Source of the DNA: Gordionus sp. m RMFG-2023
Taxonomy: Eukaryota; Nematomorpha; Gordioida; Chordodea; Parachordodidae
Length of the DNA stretch: 64,000 bases
Direction: 5' to 3'
Assembly (NCBI RefSeq): GCF_954871325.1
Contig: NC_088779.1
Span: 28,134,869-28,198,868 of the forward strand
Position 1 is the stretch's first letter. Every line of letters starts with the position of its first letter. The translations under genes were made by a program, and so were the position numbers. Positions 13,795-25,254 of the stretch are shown here, one piece after another. Under the pieces are notes generated by a model. The model was not told the DNA's origin. It saw nothing but the letters and a program-made list of their open reading frames with translations, and did no database searches.

Positions 13795-14079
13795 CAATGA
13801 CATTTAATGATACTTAGACTGACGATGCATTCATAATAATGCATTTGAAAGCGTCGCTGAGTTTCAAATCAGCTGGAACCGCCATTTTGGTAAACCATAT
13901 AGTAATCATTCTAATGTTAAAAACTAGCATCGCTTCCTTATTATCTCGATGTTCGGGCAATTCTTTAATAAAGTTTGCGTCCGCCATTCGTTTAAAATTT
14001 TTAATAATGATATGGATAACCAAAATGGCGTCACCAGCTGTTTTTCATTCGTGTACACTTCTGTTAATATATGTCATTG
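13795..14079. mobile_element. hAT MITE, CAATGACATAT family, copy 2
   Basis: 285 bp, the same family as 12398-12716, recognisable by CAATGACATTTAATGATAC at the left, ATATATGTCATTG at the right and the conserved interior (GCCATTTTGGTAAACC, ATTATCTCGATG, AATAAAGTTTGCGTC). The flanking 8-mers do not match, and the copy is more diverged at its right side, so it is older or has recombined. The two overlapping open frames here are chance. Confidence 0.88.
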
Positions 14080-15107
14080 TATTATGTTAATGACTGATTT
14101 CATTTTATTCCTAATAATATGTGTTTAGTAGAATTCGTTTTAGGTTAAAATTCACTACAATCATTTTAATTTTAATGACATGGCAGTTGTGGCCACCGGT
14201 ATTCATATGAGACTAAGGTTTATGGCGATCTCTGACATTTTCTTCTAAAAGCTCAAAACTTTCAGGATTCATTTTATATTTAAATTAAATATATATATAT
14301 ACATTTCCAAAATTATGTAATTAGGCCGCTATTTTTAATTTTATAATATTGTAAAAATTACAGGAATTATTCATCTAATAACTGATTTTTTGGCAAATGT
14401 CGTGGTCGAAAGCCAACTAAATGGTTGCGTCATGTAAAAGAAATTATATAACCGCTATTATTATAAATGTTACTACATTTAATACCCATAAATATAATTA
14501 TAAAAATATATATATATATATATTATTATAATATAAATAAATATTTAAAATTATCTAAATCTACAAAACAAATTTTAAGAGAAATTATTGTTGCTTGCAG
14601 GATTTAAGATTTTCAATGAACATTATACAAATAATGAAAATATAAAAAATCAAAAACTACCAAAATAAATATCTTCTAACCCACATTTTCTTTCAAGTAT
14701 ATGATATCATATCTACCATTAAATTATATGTAAATTTAGATTTGTTATTCATCTATTTACTCCCTTTTATTTAGTCATCCTTTTTTTCTCTCTAATTAAT
14801 AGCTTAAAATTACACGTTCATCAGAACTAATAGGTCACACACGAAATTTTAATTATTTATTACAATCATTTTTAAATTAAAATAAATTCTTTTCTTTCTT
14901 CAATAAAAAAAAAAAAAAGAGGGGGGAAACATTAATTTTAAATAAGCATTTATTTAGCTTACTCTTTTATTTAGATTTTATTTGATAATATATTTGAATT
15001 TATTTAAACATCTCCTCCTTTAAGACTTCGAACTCACTCTATAGAGATACCTGATAATAGGTTTAAATTGCCATACAGTAGATACTAATCTACTGCACTG
15101 GATTCCC

Positions 15108-15466
15108 CTCCCTCTCTACTTTTCCCTTTCCTCTACCTTTTATTTCCCTTCTCTTTCATTAACTTTTCCTTGCTTTTTGCCTTTCCCATTTTCCTTTTCT
15201 ATCACTTTCCTTCTTTCTTTTTTTTCCCCCCATTTCCTTCCCCTTTCTTTTTTACTTCCCCTTTCTCTTTTCTTTTTTCCTTCCCCTTTTCTTTCAATTT
15301 ACCCCTCTAATTTTCTTTTCCTTACCTTTTTTTCTTTCCATTTCCCCTCTTCTTTCCATAATCCTTTTTTCTTTCCCTTCTCCTTTTCCTTTCCCTATTT
15401 CGTTCCATTTCTCCTTTTCTTTTCTTTTCTCCCTTTCTCTTTATTTTTTCCTATTTCAGCATTAGT
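15108..15466. repeat. pyrimidine-rich (C/T) low-complexity tract
   Basis: About 360 bp of almost pure C and T on the plus strand, an imperfect CTTTTCC-type array. It generates a Phe/Pro/Ser/Leu-only open frame at 15177-15590 that is not a gene. Such homopyrimidine tracts can form triplex DNA; that is inference only. Confidence 0.9.
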
Positions 15467-16359
15467 TTTCATTCTTAGAATGAGTTTAATTCCAACTTAT
15501 TCTGGCTTGCCATTTTCCTTCAAACACCGGCAATTTCCCGTTGGACTGCTTTTTTTACAATTAATAAAGATCTGGGTTGGACAAAATTGACACACTTTTC
15601 TCAACCTGTCTTTTCATATAGGCAGCTATATGTAACTATATCTCGAGTTTGTTCTCGCAAGCTAAAGATTATGATATAACCAATGATAAAACGAACTACA
15701 ATGTGGTATATCTTCTGATTAATATTGACTTATACGAGTAACTGATGAAACTGCCATTCAACTATGATTTGACAAAAAAAAATGGAAAGTAGTAATCTAT
15801 TTATATCATTGAAACTTACCAATCGATCTCCTAATATTCCATTTTGTTCTAGCTATTTTGCACAATAAAAAAACGATGTACGTGGTTAGCTAATTTTATT
15901 ATTTAAATAGGATTTTATATCTATTCCAAAAAGACAATACTAGTACAATAATTTTTATTATTCTTTATCTATTGACAAGATCCCACCTTTTCTTTAAAGT
16001 TTGCCAAGTGATTTCTTAGAACATAATTAACTACTATTCATGATCATGATGATTATTTTGTTAAACTCCTTTAAAAAATGATGGATAGTGCGTTATTTTT
16101 ATTAGTATAATAAGATTTTATATCTATTCTTATGGATCATACTTTTTTGTAGCCTGTCAATTGGTATCACCGCACAATATTCCGCTATATTTTACTTTGC
16201 ATCTTAATTATTAGTTAAATAATATTATATATCTATTATTCTTAAGGATACTAGCTTATAGAAAGCTGACCACAGATCCCCAAACATATTCGTCTTTATT
16301 CGAATATACTTAATATTCTGCGTAATGTTAGTAAATATTTGCATAATTTTTATTTCTAA

Positions 16360-18768
16360 TCTATATTATAATTTTCCGATGTCCTCACTACGTCATTGTG
16401 ACGTCATGTCATCACTACGTCATGATCGGTACGTATTTTTTATTTTATTTATTGATTTTATTTATTTATTTTATACAAACAGATGATCCTATAACTTAAT
16501 TTTTTATGCAACTGAAGGAGGCTATACTAAAACCAATTGTCAAAGTAATACATTATTTATTAAATATTACAAATTATCAATATTTTATATAGAAATTCAA
16601 TTTTTGGAAAAAGTAATACATTATTTACAAAATATTACAAATTATTAATATTTTATATAGAAATTCAATTTAACTTGTACGTCAGAGATTTTTTCTCCAT
16701 AACTTATTTTTTGGAGTTATCTCCAATAATACGAGGTAATGTTTTTTATTTCTTATAATAATATTAGGGCAGACCTTATTTTGTCATGATTCTCTAATAA
16801 GTGGTTTGCCCAAGCTTTTTTCTCATTCATTAATTATAAATTTAATCTCTAGGCTTGGGAAAATTTTTTCAAAATTATTATGGGTTGGACTGGGCTTAGA
16901 AAATATTTCTCAAAATTAATATCTTGGTTTTCAAAATTATTAGGGATTGAAATAGGCTTGAGAAAATCTTTTTAAATTATTAAGATCTTGGATGTTCGGA
17001 AATTTTTTACGAATATTGTGGGCTTGAACCTAGATTGGGATTTTTGATGTTAAATGTTAGTCTTAGGTTAATATTTTTTATAAATAAATATATTTTACCC
17101 GTAGACTAATTGGTAAATCAGAGATTTCCCTTTCATTAATTATAAATTTAATATCTCTGGGCTTGGCTAATATTGACCCATCTACTGGTTTACATTATTT
17201 TCATGTTTGTTTAATTTCAACATTAGTTTATTTATATTTTTGCCTATTTGTCTAGGCTAACCCAACCTTAATCCCTCACATTGCTACAAAACAATGATGA
17301 ATCTATTAAAGATAAGCAAAGAAAATAATGACGAATAAACAAACGCATTGCCCATTCTAGAGTTACTGGTAGCCAAAATAATAAAGAACTACGCTTGAAA
17401 TTAACTCCTCTGGAGGTTTATTTTGTTTTCTTTATCTTATGTTTTATATTTATATGTTTATTTTATTTTCACCCAGTTGCCTCCAAATGATATTTCTATC
17501 ACCACTACCACAATCCCTATGCCACCTCCGCCTATTTTTTAACAAATATAAGCATTCAATTCCATACTATCATTCACTTCACTAGGAGTTATTATAAATA
17601 TTACTTTATCCGATTCTCTGAGAAACTTTCATGAATATTTAGAGGAATGTTCAAACTTGAATGTGCAGTACGGCCATTTTCATCAACTTTATTAATGGAA
17701 AAATATGCAGTAGTTCTGTCGTGGCCTTTATAACAATTCTCACTACCTTTTTATGGTTGAGTTAACATTGTCGTTCATGATTCTATTTTAGAGGGGGCTA
17801 CCAATGCTCTGACATTGACGGAAATATCATTTTGCGTTCTTCTTTTACCAGTATCCCAAGGCATAGGCATATGCCTCATCTTTATCAGGACTTAATGTGT
17901 TTTGTACACTGTTTTGGTAATCCGTCATTACTTTCATCTACAACCCTAAATGATATGAAATTGTACATTTATTATTTCCTCTCCAGACGACCGCCCAGAT
18001 TTATTTTGTCGCTTTTTCCATTAAAAATAAAAATGTCAACAAGGATTTGCTCTTAATTTCATCAAATACACAACATAATAATTATTCCTCATTATTTTTT
18101 AAAAAAATTAGCTTAAATTTATGTCAATAAAAAATATATAAATAATTTGCATATAAGTTTCATTAGTGTTTAATGGCATTTTTGTAATTTAAATAGATAG
18201 CATTTTTTTTTACTTAACATAAAAATATACACAAATAATTTGGGAAATGCAAGACATACATTAAATTTATCCAAAAGGCTACAATAACCCTATATAATAA
18301 ACAACAATTTTTTTATATATAATTTTATTTGATCATATTACCAAAAAGTATAAGAGTCGGTTATTTTTATTTTATTTGTCATAATTCTCAATAAGTGGTT
18401 TGCCCAGTCCTTCGCAATTTCCCTTAATAGGGAATTCACATGTTTTTTTTACATCTTAAACTAATTATTAAATCAGATATTTCCCCTTCATGTGATGATA
18501 AATCAATTAAAAATTTAACTATCTCCGAGGTGGGAAAAAATTTTCAAAATTATATTGGATACGACTGGGCTTGGAACCTCAAAATTAATATTAGCTTGCA
18601 CCTGACATGGGAATATCTTTTACAAATTATTAAGGGTTGAGCTGGGCTTGATAAACTTTTTTATAATTATATGCTTCCTAATATTGTGAGCTTGGACCTG
18701 GCAGGACATCTATCGTAAAAAAATGAATAAAAATCTCATCCCGTCATTATTGACGGGCTTTCTACTAG
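16360..18768 (+). mobile_element. Helitron, decayed, with terminal hairpin
   Basis: The 3' end is textbook: a perfect 7-bp stem with 4-base loop (CCCGTCATTATTGACGGG, 18740-18757), eight bases, then CTAG at 18765-18768 followed by T. A likely 5' end is TCTATATTATAATTTTC at 16360 after an A. Between them lies a Rep-domain remnant (17832-18056). The region from about 16745 to 17070 is repeated in direct orientation at about 18350-18710 (shared GTGGTTTGCCCA, ACTGGGCTT, AAATTATTAAGG). A 68-bp tandem duplication lies at 16543-16672. Replication by rolling circle follows from the family. This copy has lost its intact RepHel frame and cannot be autonomous. Confidence 0.78.
17832..18056 (+). pseudogene. 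Helitron Rep (Helitron_like_N) domain remnant
   Basis: The 74-codon frame carries the pattern of the Helitron replication-initiator N-terminal region: SFTSIPRHRHMPHLYQDLMC, then FGNPSL where active copies have FGKPDLFITFTCN, then a shifted DRPDLF with FPLKIKM after it (family: NDRPDLVARVFxLKL). Order and spacing match the family. The DRPDLF match is in another frame, and upstream pieces lie in further frames, so the gene has several stops and frame changes. It lies inside the Helitron at 16360-18768. Confidence 0.75.
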
Positions 18769-19098
18769 TTTATCTTATTCAAATAAATTAGTCACTAAAC
18801 ATACTCATTCATATTGATTCGCTCTACGTCTACATGGCAGGATTTTCACTGGATGCAAACCTCCCTCAAAAACTTACGCCTATCCCGATAAACTTTTCCC
18901 CGCTTTTCTACATTATTAATTGCACCTATTTAATCATAACGGTACCCCTTCATAAATTTTAAAAATAAAAATAATAACTTAAATTATTTTAGCTCTACTA
19001 CCAAATATCAAAATATTGTGAATATAAGAGTGATTTTTTAGATCATGAATTCAATTTAATACCTACAATGAATGCATTATTATAATATATTATTTGGC

Positions 19099-20932
19099 AT
19101 GAATATGAGTTTTCTGAAAATGTTTAATTTAAAAGGAAGCAGAAAGTTTTATATGGAAAATAATGTCTATGATTGTATGCAGTACATAGATTTGACCGGT
19201 GAATAACAATATCATTGTATTATAGGTCTGTAATAAAAGTATTAATTTTTATAGCAATATATTTTGTCCTATTTTATCTAAAATTTAAAAGATAACCTGC
19301 CAATAAAGTTATACTACCTCCTACAATTCAAAAAAATTTGATGCAAACTGTTGCCCCACCCGTCTCATGTGGATGTTAATGGCGATACATAAATTTATAT
19401 TTTTCAAATTTGCCTCCTTAGCCTCATACCAATATATATTATATTTTTGTGTAAACATTGATATCTCGTAATCCATCGCCATTTGTTACTCACCTCACCA
19501 CTAGTTGTGATTCATGGACATTTGTGATTCCTTGCCATTTATGATTCCCAGATTTTACTCCCTCCCCCCTTTATGCTGCTAAACTCCTCGATTAAGATTT
19601 TAGCCAAAAAATATCATGTAAGCCTCGAGTTTTTTCAAATAGAGGTCCAAACTTTTTTTACCGTTTTTGAACAGAATCTCCGGTCTTACATACTATTATT
19701 TTTTCTAAATTTTAATCAAACCGTTTTTAAAAATCGGGCCTTTTAACAACACTACACCTCAGGCAAGGCCAGGGCGACGCCCTATTTCATGGAATATTAT
19801 AACCTGATATAATATTGCAAAATCGGATTCAGAAAATATATGGCGAATATGATTAAATTATCGTAATAAAACCAATCAGAATTTTAAATTTAAGAATGAA
19901 AACTTGTCCATATACATTAAGGGAAAAATAAATTCAAAAAAGCATTCTAATTTATGGAAGAATAAGAATTAATACTATTATTAATTTATATTATCATTCC
20001 ATATTCACCTGGCAGACTAACATATGGCAATGATCACATTTAACTTATTTATTATTTATCTTATAATATAAATTTATGACTATAAGGTTTATTGGCTTCA
20101 TTGCTAATTAAAAACCTAAGTGATTGTTCAGAGGGGTCTTGCATAATCGGGTGTTCTCCTCAGGAAGGGCCCTAGACCAATATGCTAAATGGATGAATTA
20201 ATATTACTTTGTTACTTTTTAGAAAAACATGTCATAAAATAAATGGTATTGAAATTTTATTATTAAATATAAACGTTATCTCATTAATTATTTCCAGATT
20301 CAACATTGGACACTAGCAAATGCATATGAATGGCTTATAAAAGGTACTCACAGCTTAAACAAATTGACACTATCCTTAATTCTTATAATATATAAATAAT
20401 TTTTAATAAACTGGATAAAATATATTTATTATCTTTTAAATTTTTTGTTTACCAATATAAATACCAAAATGTTGAATTATAAATTTTAGACTCAACTTAT
20501 TACTCAGGAAAATTTTTGAATATTAACTATATAAAAAGGTACTTTTGAGATAAAAGGAATATTAATAAATATGTTTTTTGGAATAAAAATTTAAAGTCAT
20601 AAAGGGAAAGAATAATTGAAGATGTGCTATTTTTGATATAATTTTTTACATTCATATATTGTATTGATTAGTTTATACTAAAAGTGATAAATGATTGTAA
20701 AAATGCAATATTTTGTTCATTTGTACAATATAGTTATGTTAAATTTTATTTTAGCCACTTTACCCTTATGCTAATCCAATTTACCATGGGTATGTGATAA
20801 AATGGCATATTTCAAATAATATCACAGCTCCTAAAGTATTTAAGGTAGAGAGCTACACTTTTTTTTATTTTGTAGTCAGGTGAAGGATTTGACTTGACTG
20901 CATCATATAAATCTAGAATTTGTCCTGTTTAA
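19099..20932 (+). CDS. candidate multi-exon gene, product not recognised
   Basis: Exons with AG/GT borders and agreeing phases: 19099-19198 (ATG start, 33 codons, MNMSFLKMFNLKGSRKFYME onward to QYIDLT), 19422-19450 (weak), 20298-20343 (IQHWTLANAYEWLIK), 20490-20538 (STYYSGKFLNINYIK), 20605-20623 (19-bp, weak), 20755-20844 (PLYPYANPIYHGYVIKWHIS onward) and 20876-20932 (SGEGFDLTASYKSRICPV, stop TAA). The exons at 20298, 20490, 20755 and 20876 look coding: no stops, better base mix than their surroundings and clean splice sites. The two weak exons are needed to keep phase and could be wrong. I do not recognise a family. ANAYEWLI with a GKFLNI tail loosely recalls the C-terminus of short-chain dehydrogenases, but no Rossmann core is present. 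A degenerate MITE lies in an intron. It converges with the Asterix gene. Confidence 0.5.
19580..19757. mobile_element. degenerate GTTGTTAAA-family hAT MITE
   Basis: Ends in CCGTTTTTAAAAATCGGGCC and TTTTAACAACACTA, matching the right end of the element at 60062-60740. Its left part has ATTTTAGCCAAAAAATAT and GAGGTCCAAAC from the same unit. It lies between candidate exons of the gene at 19099-20932. The left end and target duplication are not clear. Confidence 0.6.
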
Positions 20933-21029
20933 CTATGTTTCAAAACTTTATGGTAAAAATGCAAAATACTCATTGTTTTACCCTGGTCTCCTACAATCTA
21001 CCAAATGAATTAAAATAGTATATAATTAA

Positions 21030-21289
21030 TAGAGACCTGCAGGCCTGGCCCAGGTATACAGGCTGAGCCATATTTTAATTTTAAATATACACAGGGCCAC
21101 CCAGGCTAAGCCTAAAAAAATTTAAAAAAAATACCTGGGCCAGGCCATATATTTTAAATCACCATTATTAGCTATAAAAATTAAAAGAATATATAAAAAT
21201 ATTATGGGCTAGGCCTGAAAACATAAAAGCTAGGTGAGACAAAATATTTTTTTTAATCCCCAGGCCAAGGTGTGCACCTCTGCAGTCTG
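21030..21289. mobile_element. GGCC-rich hAT MITE
   Basis: 260 bp beginning TAGAGACCTGCAGGCCTGG and ending, read inversely, CAGACTGCAGAGGTG. It has a perfect 8-bp target duplication ATAATTAA (21022-21029 and 21290-21297). It belongs to the group of short GGCCCGGCC-rich elements also seen at 44507, 45430, 51578 and in a TAF6 intron. It lies between the two convergent host genes. Confidence 0.88.
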
Positions 21290-22116
21290 ATAATTAACAC
21301 AAAACAACAATAAAATTTTCAAAATAAATTCTTCCAGCTCCTTTTTAGTTAATGTTAGTCAAAATTCAGTAACTTTTAATTTTTTCTTTAGAATGGTCAC
21401 TATACTGGTTAAAGAACCATTAGGATTATAAAGCATGAAACCATAGATTTTAGAATTAGTGCTTAACCTTTTCAGTGAACTATAATAGTAATAAAAGTAA
21501 TAAATTACATACTATAAAAAGAAAAATTAATATGTAATTATAATTTTTCGTAAGAGGGTGGCAAAAAGCTAGATAAATTGAAGTTTGGGAGTGAAGCCAC
21601 TAAAACATTTAAATAACACTCCTTAAATAAATCCTGGCTACACCACTAATATCATCTAATCTTCAAATTGAAAAGAATTAGCTGTTTTCTGCTCATATAC
21701 ATAAGATGTTTGTCAATTTTTTTTGAATATAAATATGATGTATTTTATCTTAAAAGGTAATTTAATAATTGAAAATAAAATCAGGCACATTTGGGTAGAA
21801 CAGATAAAAATTTTAGTCATTTATATTCAAATCGTAATTAAACATTTAGTAATATTAAATTTTAAAAAATATAGGTGATATTTTTTTTAATCAGCCATAA
21901 TAAAAAATTTTAAAAAAAATTTACATAAATCTCTCAATGTAAAAAGAAAGCTTAGTGCTAAAAAAATATTTTTTTTATATTGATCATATATATTAATCAT
22001 TTATAATTTTAATTATATATATATATATATAATAGTTATATATAACTTAACCAAATTTTTAATTACATATAAATGGAAATACTTATATAAATAATATATG
22101 AAAACCAAATTATGAA

Positions 22117-22558
22117 TTATGTCCAAGGAAATGAGATAGGTGTTGGATTTTGTAAATATGACATTACAACCGCAAATATGGATAACCTTTAATTAAACAT
22201 ATTAAATTGCATTTTATAAAAATGCTAACATGAAATTACTGACAATCTGCTTAGTATCATCAGATGTTTTTGCATTGGCAAAACTAACAAATGCGCAATA
22301 AAATGCAATCCAAGAACTCCATTTTATCTAAAAAAATAGTATTTATATTTATACTGGTGCGTTTATTTACTCTCATCATCAATCCAAACATGCTAAAAAT
22401 TAGGCCCAATATATTCATATAATCATGTAAGGGGTCATCGGGTCTAGCGTAAGCTCCACTGCTGTTAGAAATATGCTTGTATCTGACAAAATATTTATAA
22501 AAACTACCTTAGAATTAGATTACCTCAAAACCTTATTCCTTTTTGGAGTTTCGTTCAT
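22117..22558 (-). CDS. WDR83OS: PAT complex subunit Asterix (WDR83OS family)
   Basis: Complete gene of four exons: 22524-22558 (35 bp, ATG at 22558), 22371-22482, 22230-22327 and 22117-22186 (stop TAA). They sum to 315 bp, 104 residues, against 106 in human. The start [14 protein letters not shown] matches the family RPNKVLRY motif. Next come [20 protein letters not shown], then [20 protein letters not shown] with TSDDTKQ, and a tail [14 protein letters not shown] ending FPWT (family PPW). Hydrophobic segments at about 38-53, 56-73 and 84-98 fit the small ER membrane protein. Phases 2, 0 and 2 all agree. In the family, Asterix pairs with CCDC47 in the PAT complex, which shields transmembrane segments of multipass proteins during insertion at the ER translocon. 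Introns are 41, 43 and 43 bp, the shortest in the window. Confidence 0.96.
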
Positions 22559-23050
22559 AAAATCTTATTAATGTTTGAACGAGCACTTTTGTAAAAAATA
22601 TAAAACAATTAATGAATGCTAAACTATGAAGTACCAAAAATAATATAATTTTGTCTTCCATTACTAAACGCACCATAAGCTGGGAACAAAATTATATTTT
22701 AAAAGCCTGTTCAATCTTCATTGAACTATCAAGGTTTCTAATTTCATAAAATCTATGCTTAGAACTCTCAAATCATATCAAAATTATTTTTATTTAGATT
22801 GTGATCAAAAATATATTACATATTTTAAGATTAGCTAGACTTTATAATTTAGTAGAAGAAATATAGACATATTCCGACCAGAATATGACACTTAGACTTT
22901 TTTTTTGAAAGCTTTTGTCGGATAACACCTAAAACATTCCAGATAAAATAAGGAAGAAAATAAGGAAGAGTTAAATAAGCATTTAAAATATTTTTAATAT
23001 AAAAAACAATATAAATAATATAAGCCCAAATAGGAATATACAAAATTGAT

Positions 23051-23908
23051 CAGTACCGCGAATACTTGTATCTAAGATACAAGATCCTTTTGTATCTTGT
23101 ACTCAGTATCTTTTTGACATTTTTAATAAGATACTAGTATTTGTATCTAAGATCCTTTATTCTGAAAAGAGTCTTGTATCTTTTTCATTTTTTTGACAAC
23201 AGATACAGGTTCATGTTTAATATTTTACATATCTCAGTATATATCTTCTTTTCTTTTAGAATCATTTTTACTTTTTTAGTCATATTTTAAATATATTGAC
23301 AAAAATTAGCTACAACACCATAAGAGAATAAGTAAAGATTATATTTTATATATAAATGTAACTCGATAAAATATTATTACCAATTTAATGTAATATTTTT
23401 TAATTTGTGGTATGATTAACACTCATGGTAGTGAAGAAGAAGGTGGTGAAATTTAATTTATGGAAATTATTCTCCTAATCAAATTCTTAAAATTTTTAAA
23501 TACTTTTTGCAAATTATTATTTCAACTCCAATATAAAAATACTAGTCTTCCTTCCCTATCTTTGCTAAGAATGGGCTAATACTAATATTAAAATGGCTGA
23601 TTACTATAATTAGTTCATCATTAAATATTTTTATTAATTATTGTTATTTTTATTAATTATTGTAAATATTCATTCTTATTATATGCGTATGTTATGTTCT
23701 TCACAAATAAATAATAAAAACTGTATTTTATAAATTATTCTAATTTGGTAATGATAATTTAAAAGTATCTTATATTTAAGATACTCTAATTTATTAAAGA
23801 TACAAGTATCATTTATCTTTTTGATATTTTGAAGAAGATACTAGTATCTGTAAGATTCATTTTTTTTATTCTAGATTCTTATTCCGGAGGACCTGTCTAA
23901 CTCTGGGA
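23051..23908. mobile_element. probable decayed hAT-like element with GTATCT repeats
   Basis: Starts CAGTACCGCGAATACTTG and ends with CCTGTCTAACTCTG (inverse CAGAGTTAGACAGG). Both subterminal regions are dense in GTATCT/AGATAC and palindromes of the form GTATCTAAGATAC. A similar GTATCT-rich zone occurs in the sixth TAF6 intron (about 35140-35240 and 36590-36660). No target duplication is visible and the exact ends are uncertain. Confidence 0.35.
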
Positions 23909-24023
23909 TTATATTTATAGTAGTATAAGATAAAATGGCTTAAAAATCAGAATCAGAAATACATTCATTGGAAGATATGTGAATATCTTTATTAATTGTT
24001 CCCATTTTATTGAATTCTGCGAT

Positions 24024-25119
24024 CAGGGGAGGGGCGACTGGCCATAAGACAAGTGAACATTTAGCCCACGACAGTGAGAGTCGATTCTTGAGGCCGATCA
24101 GTAAAAAATGAAAAAAGAGGCCGATTCGAAAAAAATGTAAAAATATTTATTATTTCTTTTTATCATATAAGTTATGACTTTTCTCTTATCATATTCCTTT
24201 TCATTTCATATAATAAAAGTTGTCATATTTCCTTTTTAGCATTTAGAATATCATATATATTTTTTGAGGATTATCATTTAGATATTGCTATTTTATAGGT
24301 GTTATACATTTTTATATGTTATTTTTTAATTTATTATTTAAATATAATTAACTTTAAAATAATAAATGCAATATCCGCATACAAATCCTACCGAGGATCA
24401 GACCCTAATGAAAAACTTATCATAGATACTGAAATAAACCACAGGAATTTCATTGAGGTGATACAAATCATATCAAAAAAGGATAAAATATTTAGAAACC
24501 CTTTAGAAAAGGCTATTTTTAGGAGTAAAAGTAGAAAAGGAAATCTGAAACTTCCCTATAAACCAAAATTCAGGATAAGAAGTTCTCTAATCATTTTATG
24601 TCAAACAACCGTTAATAAATTATTAATGCTGTTCTAGTTACAATTATGAATTAAATATTAAAAAAAGGGAGATAGGGTTGGATTGGTAAATATGTGTTGC
24701 AATGAATATATTTATATTATTCTATATTTATGCTGTATATTTATTTCTAATGATGAATCAAGATATATGATTCTTTCAATTTATCTTTGTTTGTGAAAAT
24801 AAAAAAATAATATTTTTATCAGTTCTATCTTCTAAGTTAATATTTTATAATAAAAAAGAGATAATGTTTTCAAATAAAACTTTTAATAATCGGTATATCA
24901 CAACCTATAGTACAAAATTCAAGTTCACTAAAATACTATCATCGATTTAAGAAAATAAAACTATATAAGAAATAATAAAATCATGTATAATATAAACAAG
25001 CGATTAAAGGGATCCCAGCCGATGGCCCCCAAATAGGGTTTTGGGGGAGAAGCCCCCATAAAAATGAGGCCGTAGAAAACATTAGCCCACGAAGCCGTAG
25101 CATCGCCCATCCGCCCCTG
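24024..25119 (+). mobile_element. hAT element, internally deleted
   Basis: Left end CAGGGGAGGGGCGACTGGCC, right end CATCCGCCCCTG, the same terminal family as 10790-12070. Flanking 8-mers TCTGCGAT and TCTGCTAG agree at six of eight positions, an eroded target duplication. The frame at 24299-24637 keeps a piece of the hAT domain before the catalytic core (YRGSDPNEKL, then HRNFIEVIQIISKKD, then QTTVNKLL; DUF4371-like in hAT proteins). The catalytic and dimerisation parts are missing, so it is non-autonomous. Confidence 0.8.
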
Positions 25120-25213
25120 TCTGCTAGAATTTTATCATGCAGATATTGATTATAACAAATTGAAACCAAATTTCTCATTCTTTCAAGGTGTACTTGATTT
25201 CTTATATATAACT
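24965..25213 (+). repeat. arm 1 of a ~245-bp inverted duplication
   Basis: This segment covers the right end of the hAT copy at 24024-25119 plus about 90 bp of its flank (TAACAAATTGAAACCAAATT, CTCATTCTTTCAAGGT). It recurs in inverse orientation at 27131-27385. Because host flank is included, the duplication is of DNA already carrying the transposon, not two independent insertions. Confidence 0.85.
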
Positions 25214-25254
25214 TGTGAGGGGGGTGTTCATCGTATACTGTTATGTATACGCTG

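Noticed and set aside
15177-15590. 137-codon Phe/Pro/Ser-rich frame
   Set aside because: Translation of a pyrimidine tract. Its residue pattern reflects base composition only.
17090-17110. A-box-like GACTAATTGGTAAATCAGAG in the Helitron
   Set aside because: No B box follows at tRNA spacing, so it was not called tRNA-like.
22849-23043. 64-codon hydrophobic minus-strand frame upstream of Asterix
   Set aside because: It looks like a membrane protein by composition only (A/T-rich codons for Ile, Tyr, Phe, Leu). No splice sites and no family match.
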